Shown: piece by piece, positions 16,540 to 26,229 of the stretch
How positions within the stretch are numbered: position 1 is the stretch's first letter
Layout of the letters: every line of letters starts with the position of its first letter
From: Hyphomonadaceae bacterium
Lineage (GTDB): Bacteria; Pseudomonadota; Alphaproteobacteria; Rhizobiales; Hyphomicrobiaceae
Reading direction: 5' to 3'
Length of the DNA: 64,000 nt
NCBI GenBank assembly: GCA_019747815.1
Contig: JAIEQJ010000001.1
Location: forward strand, 62,001 to 126,000
The notes under the pieces: model-generated
The model's input: only the letters and a program-made list of their open reading frames with translations
What the model was told of the DNA's origin: nothing
The model's database searches: none
Translations under genes and position numbers: made by a program

Positions 16540-18141
16540 CTACATCCGGTAAACCGGCCGGTTGCCTGGAACAGTAGGTCGCATAGCGCCTGTTGCGAGA
16601 CAAAGAGCGAGCACTGTGCGCGTGTCGCGGGGATCAATGATGCCGTCGTCCCAGATACGCGAAGTGCAGTAGTAGGGATCGGACTTGGACTCGAACATGT
16701 GCCGGAGCTCTGCTTCGTAGGCGGCAAGCTCCTCTGGAGAGGCTTGAGTGCGTGAGATCGAAGCGCGTCGAAGATCCATGAGCACAGACGAGCCGACGTC
16801 CGGGTTCATGCCACCCAGGCGGGCGTTCGGCCACATGAACATAAAGCGAGGGCGGAAACCGCGGCCGCTCATGCCGTAGTTGCCGGCACCGTAGGAACTG
16901 CCGGTGACAAGGGTGTAGCGCGGCACCCGCGCGTTTGAAACGGCATAAACAAGCTTAGCTGAATGCTTGGCGATGCCGCCTCGCTCGGCATCAGAGCCCA
17001 CCATGAATCCTGTGGTGTTCTGGAGGAACAGGATAGGCGTGCTGCGCTGATCGCAGAGTTCGATGAAGTGCGCGCCCTTGAGCGTGCTGTTCGAAAACAG
17101 CACGCCGTTGTTGGCAATGATGCCGACGGGCATGCCTTCAATATGCGCAAATCCGCAAACCAACGTTTCGCCGAAAAGGGGCTTGAACTCGTGAAATTCG
17201 CTGCCATCGACAATGCGAGCGATGATCTCTCGCGGGTCGACCGGCAACGACAGATCGGTGCCCACGATGCCCGGCAAGTCGGCAATGTCGTGAAGCGGAG
17301 CCTGTGCGGGGCGGATGTCGCCAGACAAAGGTTGCGGGTAGTTGAGCGCGCCGACCATGTCGCGAAGTTTAGCGATCGCCTCGCGCTCGTTGAAAGCGAA
17401 GTGGTCCGACACGCCTGAGACAGTGGAGTGCATCATGGCTCCGCCCAGCGCGTCGCGATCCACCGTCTCGCTAATGGCAGCCTTCACAATCTGTGGCCCG
17501 CCAAGGTGAATGGAGGAGTTGTTCGCGACCATGATAAACTCGTCAGACAAGGCCGGGATGTAAGCGCCGCCAGCGGTGCATTCGCCGAACACCGCCGCAA
17601 GTTGCGGAAGGCCTTCCGCCGACATGCGGCACTGGCGATAGAAGGTGCCGCCGAAATGTTCCTGGTCGGGAAACACTTCCTCCAGGTTTTGAAGATTCGC
17701 GCCGCCACAGTCGACCAAGTAGACGATTGGCAGACGATTTTCCCAGGCGATGTCTTGGGCGCGAATGTGCTTGCGTACCGTTTCTTTGTAGAACGATCCG
17801 CCTTTCACGGTGGCGTCGTTGGCAATGATCACGCAAGTGACGCCACGGATTGTGCCAATTCCGGTCACGATGCCGGCAGATGGCAAGCTGTTGCCGTAAA
17901 GTCCCCAAGCCGCCAGGGGCGAGAGCTCAAGGAAGGAGGTAAGTGGATCGACGAGCAGATCGATGCGGTCGCGCACCGGCAGCTTGCCGCGCTGATGATG
18001 GCGCCCGATCATCTTCGATCCGCCACCCGCGAGAGCCCAGTCGTACTTGGCCGAGAGATCGGCCAGAAGAATTGCGTAAGCTGCGGCCTTCGTCACAGAA
18101 GACGGATCCTGGGGATCAAAACGAGTCTTCAAAACGGCCAT
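16540..18141 (-). CDS. Acyl-CoA carboxylase carboxyltransferase subunit (MccB-like)
   Basis: A 533-residue carboxyltransferase beta subunit with both crotonase-like halves. The N-terminal half has GKLPVRDRIDLLVDP, FGECTAGGAYIPALSDEF and SIHLGGPQIVKAA; the C-terminal half has LFLQNTTGFMVG and GSSYGAGNYGMSGRGFRPRF with WPNARLG. AGGAYxPAxSDE and the GNYGMSGR segment point to the 3-methylcrotonyl/geranyl-CoA carboxylase branch rather than propionyl-CoA carboxylase, where the second motif reads GGAYDVM. It transfers CO2 from biotin to an enoyl-CoA. The biotin subunit follows at once. A 33-base gap separates it from the CoA-ligase gene upstream in operon 1. Confidence 0.9.
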   Translation of the reverse strand: MAVLKTRFDPQDPSSVTKAAAYAILLADLSAKYDWALAGGGSKMIGRHHQRGKLPVRDRIDLLVDPLTSFLELSPLAAWGLYGNSLPSAGIVTGIGTIRGVTCVIIANDATVKGGSFYKETVRKHIRAQDIAWENRLPIVYLVDCGGANLQNLEEVFPDQEHFGGTFYRQCRMSAEGLPQLAAVFGECTAGGAYIPALSDEFIMVANNSSIHLGGPQIVKAAISETVDRDALGGAMMHSTVSGVSDHFAFNEREAIAKLRDMVGALNYPQPLSGDIRPAQAPLHDIADLPGIVGTDLSLPVDPREIIARIVDGSEFHEFKPLFGETLVCGFAHIEGMPVGIIANNGVLFSNSTLKGAHFIELCDQRSTPILFLQNTTGFMVGSDAERGGIAKHSAKLVYAVSNARVPRYTLVTGSSYGAGNYGMSGRGFRPRFMFMWPNARLGGMNPDVGSSVLMDLRRASISRTQASPEELAAYEAELRHMFESKSDPYYCTSRIWDDGIIDPRDTRTVLALCLATGAMRPTVPGNRPVYRM

Positions 18142-18174
18142 GCAACAACACTCGCAAGGATTGTGATCATCGTG

Positions 18175-19398
18175 TCATCCATCTTGCCCCTCACTGTCCA
18201 ACGCGATTGGAGCGGAATGCGTAAACTCACTGGGTGCGCCAAGCGTGATGAGCCGATCGGCCCGCAAGCGTGTCAGCGTTTGGAAGCTGCTCACGACCAC
18301 ATCTTCGGCAAATGCCTCGCCGGGCGATGGAAGGAGTTCCAGAGTTATCGTTTCGCGATGAGCTTGCTTGCCGATCCGCATGCGAGCTTCGGCAAGGCCC
18401 TCGACGCGACGCGCGAGCGCCTTCAAATGCTCAGGATAGACGAATATCTCCCGAACTTTGCGGGCGGCACCTACGCGACCCTCGAGAGCAGCGAGTTGCT
18501 CTACACCGCCATCTTGAGAAAAGCTGATCGCCCGTGCCAAATCGCCCGTTCCGAAGCGGATGAGTGGCCAACCCGGCGAAAGGGTGGTGACAACAATTTC
18601 ACCGGCCTCCCCGCGCGTCACCGGCGCGCCGGTGACCGGATCGCAAATCTGCAAGTAGCGATCTTCGTGAATGCGATAACCGGTTTGGCTAGCCATCTCG
18701 TAGCCAATCAGGCCGAAATCGGCGGTGCCATAGATCGACCATGTCTTCAGTCCGAACTCTTGCTCGATGGCATTGCGCTTGGCCGACCAGTCGCCAAACT
18801 CGCCGCCCAGGAAGGCGTGGCGAAGTCCCCAATCTTGGGGCAGGCGCCGGCCCGTTTGGCGTAACCGTTCAACCAACGTCGAAAAATACGCCGTGCTGCC
18901 TAGGAAGACGGTGGGTTTGAGTGTGACCAGCAATTCGGCTTGTAGTTCGCTGTTGCCGGTTCCGGCCGGGATGACAGTTGCGTGGACCGCCCGCAATGCT
19001 TTGTCGAACAGCAATCCGGCAGGGACCAAATGGTAGGCCCAGGTATTGAGAGCGAGATCTCCACGCGCAATTCCGGCCGAGCGGAACATCATGTCCATGC
19101 CGTGCCCACTCATATCGTAGGCAGGCGAGGGCTCGAAGATCGGTCCCGGTGAGACATAGATGTGCGCCAGGTCCGCGATTTCACAGGCAAGAAAGCCACC
19201 GAAGGGCGGATCAACCGCCTGCATGTCGAGAAGCGCTTCCTTCTTCAGGACAGGAAGGCGGCAGAGGCTTGCTTCATCTTTCAAATCGCGCGGGCTCAAC
19301 CCGGCCTCGGCAAAGCGGCGCCTTAAGGCGGGCGCCTTGCTCTCTGCGTCGCTGTAGACTGCTCTGATACGCTGGAAACGATCGGTGTTGATTGTCAT
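18175..19398 (-). CDS. Phenylacetate-CoA-ligase-like adenylate-forming protein
   Basis: A 407-residue protein of the PaaK branch of adenylate-forming enzymes. The ATG at 19398 overlaps the LivF stop as ATGA; a GTG three codons earlier is possible. Recognisable parts are PVLKKEALLDMQ near the start, the region YVSPGPIFEPSPAYDMSGHG in place of the usual SSGTTG P-loop, IYGTADFGLIGYE, and the C-terminal VREIFVYPEHLKALARR. It should activate a carboxylic acid to its CoA thioester, although the P-loop departs from consensus (VSPGPIFEP) which is typical of a PaaK-like subgroup. It is the second CoA ligase of operon 1, lying between transporter and carboxylase genes. Confidence 0.8.
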   Translation of the reverse strand: MTINTDRFQRIRAVYSDAESKAPALRRRFAEAGLSPRDLKDEASLCRLPVLKKEALLDMQAVDPPFGGFLACEIADLAHIYVSPGPIFEPSPAYDMSGHGMDMMFRSAGIARGDLALNTWAYHLVPAGLLFDKALRAVHATVIPAGTGNSELQAELLVTLKPTVFLGSTAYFSTLVERLRQTGRRLPQDWGLRHAFLGGEFGDWSAKRNAIEQEFGLKTWSIYGTADFGLIGYEMASQTGYRIHEDRYLQICDPVTGAPVTRGEAGEIVVTTLSPGWPLIRFGTGDLARAISFSQDGGVEQLAALEGRVGAARKVREIFVYPEHLKALARRVEGLAEARMRIGKQAHRETITLELLPSPGEAFAEDVVVSSFQTLTRLRADRLITLGAPSEFTHSAPIALDSEGQDG

Positions 19399-20192
19399 CC
19401 AAGCCACCGTTTGCGCCGCCGATAATGTTTGATGTTGTGGAAACGATTGCGGCCTTCCGCGCCCCCGTAACCCAGATAAAACTCCTGAACGTCCTGGTTA
19501 TTTTCGAGTTGCGCCCGTGTGCCATGCAGAACGATGCGCCCACCGTCCATGACATAGGCATAATCGCACTGACTGATGGCGGCGCGCGCGTTTTGCTCCA
19601 CCAAAAGGACTGTCAGGCCTTCCTCTTTTTTGATCTTTGCGATCGCCTGGAAGAGCTGTTCGACGAGCATGGGGGCAAGGCCCATTGACGGCTCGTCGAG
19701 CATTAAGACCTTCGGGCGGGCCATCAGCGCGCGTCCAATCAGCAGCATCTGCATTTCGCCACCGGAGAGGTAGCCGGCCGTGCGTTTGAGTAGATCAGGA
19801 AGTTTTGGGAAATACCCGTAGACCCGCTCGAGGTCCCTCCTGACGGCCTTTTGATCGGAGCGCCTATGCGCCCCGACGGCCAGGTTCTGCTCGACCGTTA
19901 GATGTTCTAGGACCTTACGTCCTTCCATCACTTGCACGATCCCGCGGCTAAAAATGGCGACCGGATCAGCATTCGTGATGTCTGCGCCGTTAAAGGTGAC
20001 GTGTCCGGCCGTGACCGAGCCAAGGTCGGAGTGAAGCAGGCCGGAAATTGCTTTCAGCGTGGTCGTTTTCCCCGCGCCATTGGAGCCGAGCAAGACGACC
20101 ATCTGCCCATCGGGCACCTCCAGGTTCGCCGAACGGAGAACCTGGATTACGCCGCCATAGACGACATCAACGTTGGCCAGCACGAGACCCAT
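19395..20192 (-). CDS. Branched-chain-type ABC transporter ATPase (LivF-like)
   Basis: A 265-residue ATPase of the hydrophobic amino acid uptake (HAAT) family. Walker A GSNGAGKT is at 36-43, the signature is YLSGGEMQ, and Walker B is VLMLDEPSMGLAP. Beyond the usual end it has a basic tail ending in KHYRRRKRWLG, a feature shared with the LivF of operon 3 but not with that of operon 2. It pairs with the LivG at 25360 to power uptake by LivH and LivM. Despite the name, these systems in catabolic operons carry aromatic and other organic acids. It follows the binding protein by 25 bases. Confidence 0.9.
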   Translation of the reverse strand: MGLVLANVDVVYGGVIQVLRSANLEVPDGQMVVLLGSNGAGKTTTLKAISGLLHSDLGSVTAGHVTFNGADITNADPVAIFSRGIVQVMEGRKVLEHLTVEQNLAVGAHRRSDQKAVRRDLERVYGYFPKLPDLLKRTAGYLSGGEMQMLLIGRALMARPKVLMLDEPSMGLAPMLVEQLFQAIAKIKKEEGLTVLLVEQNARAAISQCDYAYVMDGGRIVLHGTRAQLENNQDVQEFYLGYGGAEGRNRFHNIKHYRRRKRWLG

Positions 20193-20217
20193 GGCTAGGT
20201 TCGTTCCATTTTTCTGG

Positions 20218-21411
20218 CTACCACTTCTTGAGCGCGGGCACGCTCAACCAGCCCTCGCCGATGGCTTTGATCTTGCCACCTTGCACGACTTCGGCCGTGG
20301 CCTTGATTTCACCCACGGGGAATGGAGCGGTTTCGTCGAAGCGCAGCGTGGGCAAGGACCCAAGCAGTTCCTGTTCGGTAAATGTGTTCTCCAAAAGTGC
20401 CGCGCGCATCGCTTCGCCGGTCACCTTGTCGGCGCCTACCTTGGCGACAGCCTTCTCTAGAACGCGGAAGGCGAGTAGGGCTTGAGCGGCAGATTGCGCG
20501 GTGATCAACCCCCATTCTCCGGCTTTCTTATGCTGCTTGTAGACCTTCTCAACTGGCAGTCCGGGTTGCTCAGGAGCCGCGAATGAGAAAGCTGAATAGG
20601 AGCCTTCGAGAGCGGAAAGGTCGATACCTTTGGCCACCTCCGTTAGGCCGTTGTGGGTCGAAGCGATGATCGGCACCTTGATGTTAAGCTCACCCATGGC
20701 CTTGGCGGCCGCAATCACCTGCGCAGTGGTGCCACCAACGAGCAGAACGTCCGGGTTGCCAGCGGCGAGCGCGCGAACATTGGCAGTCAGCGAAACTGGC
20801 GAGGCGTCAACCCACTGTGTCTCCAGCACTTGGAAACGTTCGGGATAGGTCTCTGCGAGCTTGCGGACGCCATTGACTTGATCGACGAACCCAGCCTGGG
20901 TCTGGGTGCTGATTGGGCCGATGACAAGCTTGCTTTTTTTCCGTTCCTGAAGATGGGAAAGCAGGCCAGCGAACTCGTGGCTATAAGTCGGCCGGATGGA
21001 GTAGTGCCAGCCATTGGGCACCCATACGAGACCGACCATGGCGGTGCCGATCAGCATCGGCACCTTGTCACCTGGCAGCCGCTTCATCAGCGTGACGAGA
21101 TCGGGCGAGCCAAAGCCGAGGTGCATGATCGGCTTGTCCGACGAAAGGATTGACGGCCAGGTCTTGGCGATCTGCGCCGAGTCATAGCGCATATCGTAGA
21201 TCTTGACCCGGACATTGACGCCAATCTTCTTGCCAACCTCGCCGTTCCACCAATCTGCGACGGCATTGATACCCGACATGGCGTTCGGCATGACATCAGC
21301 GAACGGGCCGGAATAGTCGGCGCTGGCGCTAAACACGTAGTCGGCTGCGGACGCAGTGAGGCTTGAGGCTGCGAGCAGAGCGGCTGCCACTATGCTTTTC
21401 TTGAATCCCAT
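20218..21411 (-). CDS. Periplasmic substrate-binding protein (Liv/HAAT type)
   Basis: A 397-residue periplasmic binding protein. The start at 21411 has GGAGGAAAG upstream. A Sec signal peptide covers about residues 1-22 (KKSIVAAALLAASSLTASA) with cleavage before ADYVF. The mature part has the type I fold of peripheral-binding-protein 6 family members: YSGPFADVMPNAMSGINAVADWW, then IGTAMVGLVWVPNGWHYSIRP. It captures the substrate for the LivFGHM transporter encoded in the same operon. Ligand unknown; in context a carboxylic acid that the neighbouring CoA ligases activate. It follows LivM by 52 bases. Confidence 0.88.
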   Translation of the reverse strand: MGFKKSIVAAALLAASSLTASAADYVFSASADYSGPFADVMPNAMSGINAVADWWNGEVGKKIGVNVRVKIYDMRYDSAQIAKTWPSILSSDKPIMHLGFGSPDLVTLMKRLPGDKVPMLIGTAMVGLVWVPNGWHYSIRPTYSHEFAGLLSHLQERKKSKLVIGPISTQTQAGFVDQVNGVRKLAETYPERFQVLETQWVDASPVSLTANVRALAAGNPDVLLVGGTTAQVIAAAKAMGELNIKVPIIASTHNGLTEVAKGIDLSALEGSYSAFSFAAPEQPGLPVEKVYKQHKKAGEWGLITAQSAAQALLAFRVLEKAVAKVGADKVTGEAMRAALLENTFTEQELLGSLPTLRFDETAPFPVGEIKATAEVVQGGKIKAIGEGWLSVPALKKW

Positions 21412-21463
21412 GTCTTTCCTCCCTTTGTTTATCGGCCTGCAGCCGATTGTTCCTGGCCGCTCG

Positions 21464-22510
21464 TCAATTGCGTGGGAACGGCCAGAGTTGGAATGTTGTC
21501 CTCGCGACCGACCAGCGATGCGCGAGGCCGCGCGGTTCAAAAATGAGCGCAATCAGTATGCAGCCGCCGAGCGCAACCGAGGTCAGCGCAAAGAGGACGC
21601 CGCCGCTGGCGCCGGACTGCATGAGTGTGTTGGCGAATGCGTGCAGGCCTTCCTGCAGGAAGGTGATAAAAGCGACGCCAAGAATTGCGCCCAGGGGGCT
21701 GTGCACCCCGCCGACGATCAGCATGCCGAGATACCAGACCGACGCAAAGAGAGTGAAACTCGCCACCGTGACGAACTGGAGAAAGTATGCCGTGCAAGCG
21801 CCGGCTACGCCGGCAAACAGCGAGCCAACGAAAAATGCCAGCACTTTTGTGCGAAAGACCGGCACACCCATAACCTCCGCCACCACATCGTTGTCGCGCA
21901 CGGCGATCATCGCCCGCCCGAACCGGGAACGCTTGAGGTTGAAGGCGGCTACCGTCAGCAGGGCAACGACAACCAGCGTGAAGTAGTAAAAGTGGATTGG
22001 CGCGCCGAGGGTAAGCCCGCCCATGCGGATCGGCTCGACGGACATGCCAACGAGGCCGCCGAGCCATTCCGTAGGCAAGGCAAGAATGATGATGGGGAAC
22101 ACAACTTGTGCCGCAAGCGTGGTCAAAGCCAGGTAGAAGCCCTTCACCCGCGCCGCCGGCAAAGCGAAGAAGATTGAGACAAACCCGGTGATCAGCGCAG
22201 CAAGCGGAATGACGAGCATAAAGTGGATTTCGTAGCCAGAAAGCTTGGCCGTCGCGAAAGCCCCAACCCCCACGAATGCGGATTGCGCGACGTTAATTTG
22301 GCCAGCCATCCCGACGGTGACATAGAGCCCGTAAACCGCCATCAGCGTGATGAAGAGGTGCGTGAATACGCCGAGCATGTAAGGCCCCGCGAACGCGGGA
22401 TAGGCGAGCAACGCTACAACGAGCGCTGCCAGCCAATGGCGAGCCCTCGACGTGCGCAGTATGCGGGCGTCGTCAGCGTAAGTTAGGGAATGGACTCCAG
22501 TCGGAAGCAT
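21464..22510 (-). CDS. Branched-chain-type ABC permease (LivM-like)
   Basis: A 348-residue inner-membrane permease of the LivM family, with about nine to ten hydrophobic segments. Typical family blocks are GMAGQINVAQSAFVGVGAFATAKL and the C-terminal GMLIVGGVHSPLGAILGVAFITFLQE. The start at 22510 lies four bases after the LivH stop. It forms the translocation path with LivH. The substrate would be the acid captured by the binding protein encoded directly downstream. Confidence 0.9.
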   Translation of the reverse strand: MLPTGVHSLTYADDARILRTSRARHWLAALVVALLAYPAFAGPYMLGVFTHLFITLMAVYGLYVTVGMAGQINVAQSAFVGVGAFATAKLSGYEIHFMLVIPLAALITGFVSIFFALPAARVKGFYLALTTLAAQVVFPIIILALPTEWLGGLVGMSVEPIRMGGLTLGAPIHFYYFTLVVVALLTVAAFNLKRSRFGRAMIAVRDNDVVAEVMGVPVFRTKVLAFFVGSLFAGVAGACTAYFLQFVTVASFTLFASVWYLGMLIVGGVHSPLGAILGVAFITFLQEGLHAFANTLMQSGASGGVLFALTSVALGGCILIALIFEPRGLAHRWSVARTTFQLWPFPRN

Positions 22511-22514
22511 AACG

Positions 22515-23414
22515 TCAGAGCCTTTCGATCCTCTTCCAGCCGAAGAAGCCTTGCGGACGCACGAGCAGCACCGCGATCATGACCGCGTATGGGAGGAGAC
22601 CTGAAGCTGCGCCCTTGGTCAGGGGATCGAGATAGGCCATGGCCAATACCTCACCGATCCCGATAACAATTCCGGCGAGAGGGGCGCCCCGGATCGATTC
22701 CAATCCGCCGAGTAGCGCTACCGGTAGGGCCTTGAAGCCGATCGTGGCGACATCGAGTGAAATAATTCGGCCCGAGAGAAGGACCACGGCTCCGCATGTG
22801 GCAACGACGGTTCCAAGGATCCAGGCAACTGCGATCGCCCAACGCACGGAAATACCGAGCGACAGGGCGATATCGTGGTTCTCTGCGACTGCTGCCAGCC
22901 TCAACCCTTGGCGGGTGCGGGTGAAAAAGGCGTGCAGACCAAAGGCGAGCAGAAGTGTGCACACACCGCCGAGAAAAAGGCGTGTATTGATGAGGAACGG
23001 TCCAACCGTAAAACCGCCCTCCATAAATATGGCGGGGAAGGAGCGGGTTTCCGCTCCCCAAATGAGCTGGGCCAGCCCCCGCAGAAGGATGAGCAAAGCC
23101 ACACTTGCCATAAAAATTGAAAATGCTGGCTGGCTAATGAGCGGGCGAAATACGAAGCGTTCAAGCGCCAGCCCGAACAGAATGCACGCGCCAACGGTCA
23201 AGGCGATACTGACGACAAAAGGAATGTGATAACCCGCTTGCGCTGTGCCCAGAGTGAAAGTCCAGAGCACCAGCGCGCCAACGACGAGAATTTCGCCCTG
23301 GGCCAGATTGACGATGCGAGAGGCGCGATAGATGACTACGAATGAGATTGCGACCAACCCGTAAACTAGGCCGATTAAGGCGCCTTCGATAAGAATCTGG
23401 ACTAGGTTGATCAT
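22515..23414 (-). CDS. Branched-chain-type ABC permease (LivH-like)
   Basis: A 299-residue integral membrane permease of the LivH family. It opens with a hydrophobic helix (LIEGALIGLVYGLVAISFVVIY) and the family block YRASRIVNLAQGEILVVGA, and ends with the conserved GLESIRGAPLAGIVIGIGE and RPQGFFG. It dimerises with LivM in the inner membrane. Its start overlaps the end of the acyl-CoA synthetase gene by four bases, linking uptake to CoA activation. Confidence 0.9.
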   Translation of the reverse strand: MINLVQILIEGALIGLVYGLVAISFVVIYRASRIVNLAQGEILVVGALVLWTFTLGTAQAGYHIPFVVSIALTVGACILFGLALERFVFRPLISQPAFSIFMASVALLILLRGLAQLIWGAETRSFPAIFMEGGFTVGPFLINTRLFLGGVCTLLLAFGLHAFFTRTRQGLRLAAVAENHDIALSLGISVRWAIAVAWILGTVVATCGAVVLLSGRIISLDVATIGFKALPVALLGGLESIRGAPLAGIVIGIGEVLAMAYLDPLTKGAASGLLPYAVMIAVLLVRPQGFFGWKRIERL

Positions 23415-25363
23415 GGCAGGTGGTCGACCCGGTTCAGCGCAACAGTGGTGCGCAGCGCGCTCCTCGTGCCGTCCTGATAGCGCACCTCAATTTCTGTCTG
23501 CAGCGAGTCTTCGCCCCGGTAGAGGGCGTCGATCATTTCGGCGTAGCGTTCATGGATTTGCTCCCGCCTGAGTTTGCGGGAGCGCGTCAGTTCCGCTTCG
23601 TCCGCATCGAGTTCCTTTGGGAGATTGGCGAAAGCGGCAACGCGTGCCGGCGCATCCACCAGTCGATTGACGCTGGCGATCGCATCTGCCACCTGCTGAC
23701 GGATCGCGCCAAGCTGGCTAAGCTCAGGAAAGGTGCCATACGCGAGATTATGCAACTCGGCAAAGCGACCTGCTATTTGAGCGTCGATGTTGACGAGCGC
23801 CACGACCCGATCGCGCGTCTCGTCACCGATCACAATCGCGTCGCGAATCATCGGTGAGGCGCGCAGATGGTTCTCGATGAACTGCGGCGGATAGGAATGT
23901 CCGCCTTTCAACTTGCGCAGGTCCTTGAGCCGGTCGAGGAAAATGAGTTCCCCGGCGTCGTTGACGCGCACGGCGTCGCCCGTGCTGTAACCTTGCTCGC
24001 GGCACCCCATAGCGCGGGTCGACTCTGCGTCGCGTAAGTAACCGTCGAAAGCCAGCACCCGCAAACGCAGTTGGCCATCGCCGTCAACCCAACCCTCGAT
24101 GGGTTCCGAGAGCGTCGGATCTGAGGGCATTAGAGCGCCCATGGTATGAGGATTTCGGCTGCCGGGTTTGTGGGTAGAGATCAGGCCCACTTCGGTTGAC
24201 CCGTACAGATTGCCAAGTGGAATGCCAAAGGCGCGAAAGCGCTCGAACAGTTCGGCAGACAGACCTGACCCGCCAGAAAGAACGGCGCTCGCCCGGGTGA
24301 GGCCCAGAAGATTCCGAACGCCGCTCAGAACGAGCCGGTCCGCAAGGAAATGCATCACAGCGTGGCCAAACCAATTGTCTTCGCCTTTGGCATGGCGCCT
24401 GCCGCGCTCCACGGCCCACCTGTAAAGTTTCCTGCGCCAAGCGCCGGCATCCATCATGCGCACCTCGACGTTGGAGGCCTGCATTTCCCACTGACGCGGA
24501 GTGAACATCAGAAACTCAGGGCCGATCTCACGCAGATCGCGCTGTACGGTCTCCGGTTTCTCGGCGAAATGCACAACGAGCGGCGCCAGCAGCGGGAGTG
24601 CGACACCGAAGAACTGCTCGGCAGCCCAAGCGGGTGAGATGTAGGACAGATAATTACCGCCGGGCTTGATCTTGAGCGCGCCCATTAGGCGATGCGCATT
24701 GTCTAGGATAAAGGCGTGCGAAAGCATCGCAGCTTTCGGCCGGCCCGTGGTGCCAGATGTGTAGCAATAGACTGCGACATCCTGCGCTCGACCGTGCGCG
24801 ATCTCCGCATCAACCCAAGCATCGTCATGGAAAGTGTTGGCCCGCGCCCGAATTTCTTTGAGCACGACAAGGCGCTCATCGGCGTAGTTCCATAAGCCGC
24901 GACCCTCCAGATAGACGATCCGCCGAATATTGGGCGCGGCTTCTACACAAGCGAGAATTTTGTCGACTTGCTCCTGATCCTCGCCGACCACCATGACTGC
25001 GCCAGAATGGCCCAGCGCATAACCGAGCTCGTCGGCCGAAGCGTCCGAATAGATGTTGACCGTAATGGCGCCTATCGACTGGGCGGCGAGTTCTAGAAGA
25101 AACAACTCCTCGACATTTTCCGAAATAAGCGCGAGCACTTCACTGCGGCGCAATCCAAGCGCAGCGAGGCCTCGTGCTAACAGACGAACTTCAGCATAGA
25201 CCCAGCGCCATGTTTGGGCGCGCCAAATTCCTGCTCGTTTGGATTTCAGCGCAGGCGCTGCGGCGAAGTCACGTGCGTTATCGCACAGCAATTGCGGCAG
25301 GGTGCGCCCTTCCGCCTTGCGATTGGTGGCAGCCAGCTCAGCGCGGAAGACATGCCGCGTCAT
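23411..25363 (-). CDS. Long-chain-type acyl-CoA synthetase
   Basis: A 650-residue AMP-dependent synthetase of the long-chain (FadD15-like) branch. The P-loop is YTSGTTGRPK at 201-210, followed by GNLYGSTEVG, GYSTGDAV and LKDLRKLKGGHSYPP as the hinge and C-terminal domain motifs. It converts a carboxylic acid, ATP and CoA to acyl-CoA. It overlaps LivG at one end and LivH at the other by four bases each, so it is embedded in the transporter genes; this suggests activation of the substrate as it enters (vectorial acylation), which is an inference. The synthetase of operon 3 (48328) is a paralogue in the same position relative to Liv genes. Confidence 0.87.
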   Translation of the reverse strand: MTRHVFRAELAATNRKAEGRTLPQLLCDNARDFAAAPALKSKRAGIWRAQTWRWVYAEVRLLARGLAALGLRRSEVLALISENVEELFLLELAAQSIGAITVNIYSDASADELGYALGHSGAVMVVGEDQEQVDKILACVEAAPNIRRIVYLEGRGLWNYADERLVVLKEIRARANTFHDDAWVDAEIAHGRAQDVAVYCYTSGTTGRPKAAMLSHAFILDNAHRLMGALKIKPGGNYLSYISPAWAAEQFFGVALPLLAPLVVHFAEKPETVQRDLREIGPEFLMFTPRQWEMQASNVEVRMMDAGAWRRKLYRWAVERGRRHAKGEDNWFGHAVMHFLADRLVLSGVRNLLGLTRASAVLSGGSGLSAELFERFRAFGIPLGNLYGSTEVGLISTHKPGSRNPHTMGALMPSDPTLSEPIEGWVDGDGQLRLRVLAFDGYLRDAESTRAMGCREQGYSTGDAVRVNDAGELIFLDRLKDLRKLKGGHSYPPQFIENHLRASPMIRDAIVIGDETRDRVVALVNIDAQIAGRFAELHNLAYGTFPELSQLGAIRQQVADAIASVNRLVDAPARVAAFANLPKELDADEAELTRSRKLRREQIHERYAEMIDALYRGEDSLQTEIEVRYQDGTRSALRTTVALNRVDHLP

Positions 25364-26154
25364 GCGACATTTCCTCCGAGATAAGCGGCGACGACTCGAG
25401 GGTTAATCGACACTTCTGCCGGCGTGCCCGACGCGATTACTTCGCCGAAATCAACAACGGTCACGCGATCCGAGATCGCCATCACGACTTCCATGTCGTG
25501 CTCGACGAGAACGACGGGGATGCCGAGCGCCTCTCGAATGTCGAGGATGAAGCGGGCCAGATCCCCCTTTTCCTCAGTGCTCATTCCGGCCATGGGCTCG
25601 TCCATGACCAAAACCTTGGGCTCGAGAGCTAGAGCCCGACCAAGATCGACGCGTTTGCGCAAACCATAAGGCAAGTCACCGACCACTGCGTGGCGCTGTT
25701 CCTCCAGTTCAAGAAAATCTATGATTGCCTCGGCCCGCTCGGAAAAAGTCTCCTCCTCGCTTCGCACGCGTCCCCAATAGATGAGCGCGCCAAGAATGCC
25801 TGTCGCCATACGGCAGTGAAAGCCCGAGAGAATGTTCTCGCGAGCGGTCATGGAAGGGTACGTCTGAATGCCTTGAAAAGTGCGGCCGATACCCAAAGCA
25901 GCGCGATGATGTGGCGCGAGGATTGATATATCTTTGCCGCGGAAACGAACCGACCCGCTCTGTGGTCTGTAGAAGCCTGAGAGGCAATTCAGTAGGCTAG
26001 ACTTGCCGGCTCCGTTCGGCCCGATCACGGCATGGATTTGACCTTCCAGCACGTGGATCGACACCGAGCGCAGAGCGTGGACAGCGCCGAAGCGCAAGCT
26101 GAGGGCATCAGCTTCGAGCACGGGTTGTCGGTCTGCGCCTTGGCTCATCGCCAT
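25360..26154 (-). CDS. Branched-chain-type ABC transporter ATPase (LivG-like)
   Basis: A 264-residue ATPase. The start chosen (26154) has GGGAG five bases upstream; an ATG at 26166 is in frame. Walker A GPNGAGKS lies at 45-52, the signature region reads LPYGLRKRVDLGRALA in place of LSGGQ, which is common in this LivG branch, and Walker B is VLVMDEPMAGMS. The C-terminal block EVIASGTPAEVSINPRVVAAYLG is typical of LivG. It partners the LivF at 19395. Its stop overlaps the acyl-CoA synthetase start. Confidence 0.9.
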   Translation of the reverse strand: MAMSQGADRQPVLEADALSLRFGAVHALRSVSIHVLEGQIHAVIGPNGAGKSSLLNCLSGFYRPQSGSVRFRGKDISILAPHHRAALGIGRTFQGIQTYPSMTARENILSGFHCRMATGILGALIYWGRVRSEEETFSERAEAIIDFLELEEQRHAVVGDLPYGLRKRVDLGRALALEPKVLVMDEPMAGMSTEEKGDLARFILDIREALGIPVVLVEHDMEVVMAISDRVTVVDFGEVIASGTPAEVSINPRVVAAYLGGNVA

Positions 26155-26229
26155 GTACTCCCACATCGGCTCCGGTTGTGCCCGGTGCTCGCCATTTCTT
26201 TGACAGACTGCCCTGTGGGACAGCCGCTG

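Noticed and set aside
17428-18864. A 478-codon plus-strand frame opposite the carboxyltransferase and PaaK-like genes
   Set aside because: It is the shadow of two real genes; it has no family features and would overlap both completely.
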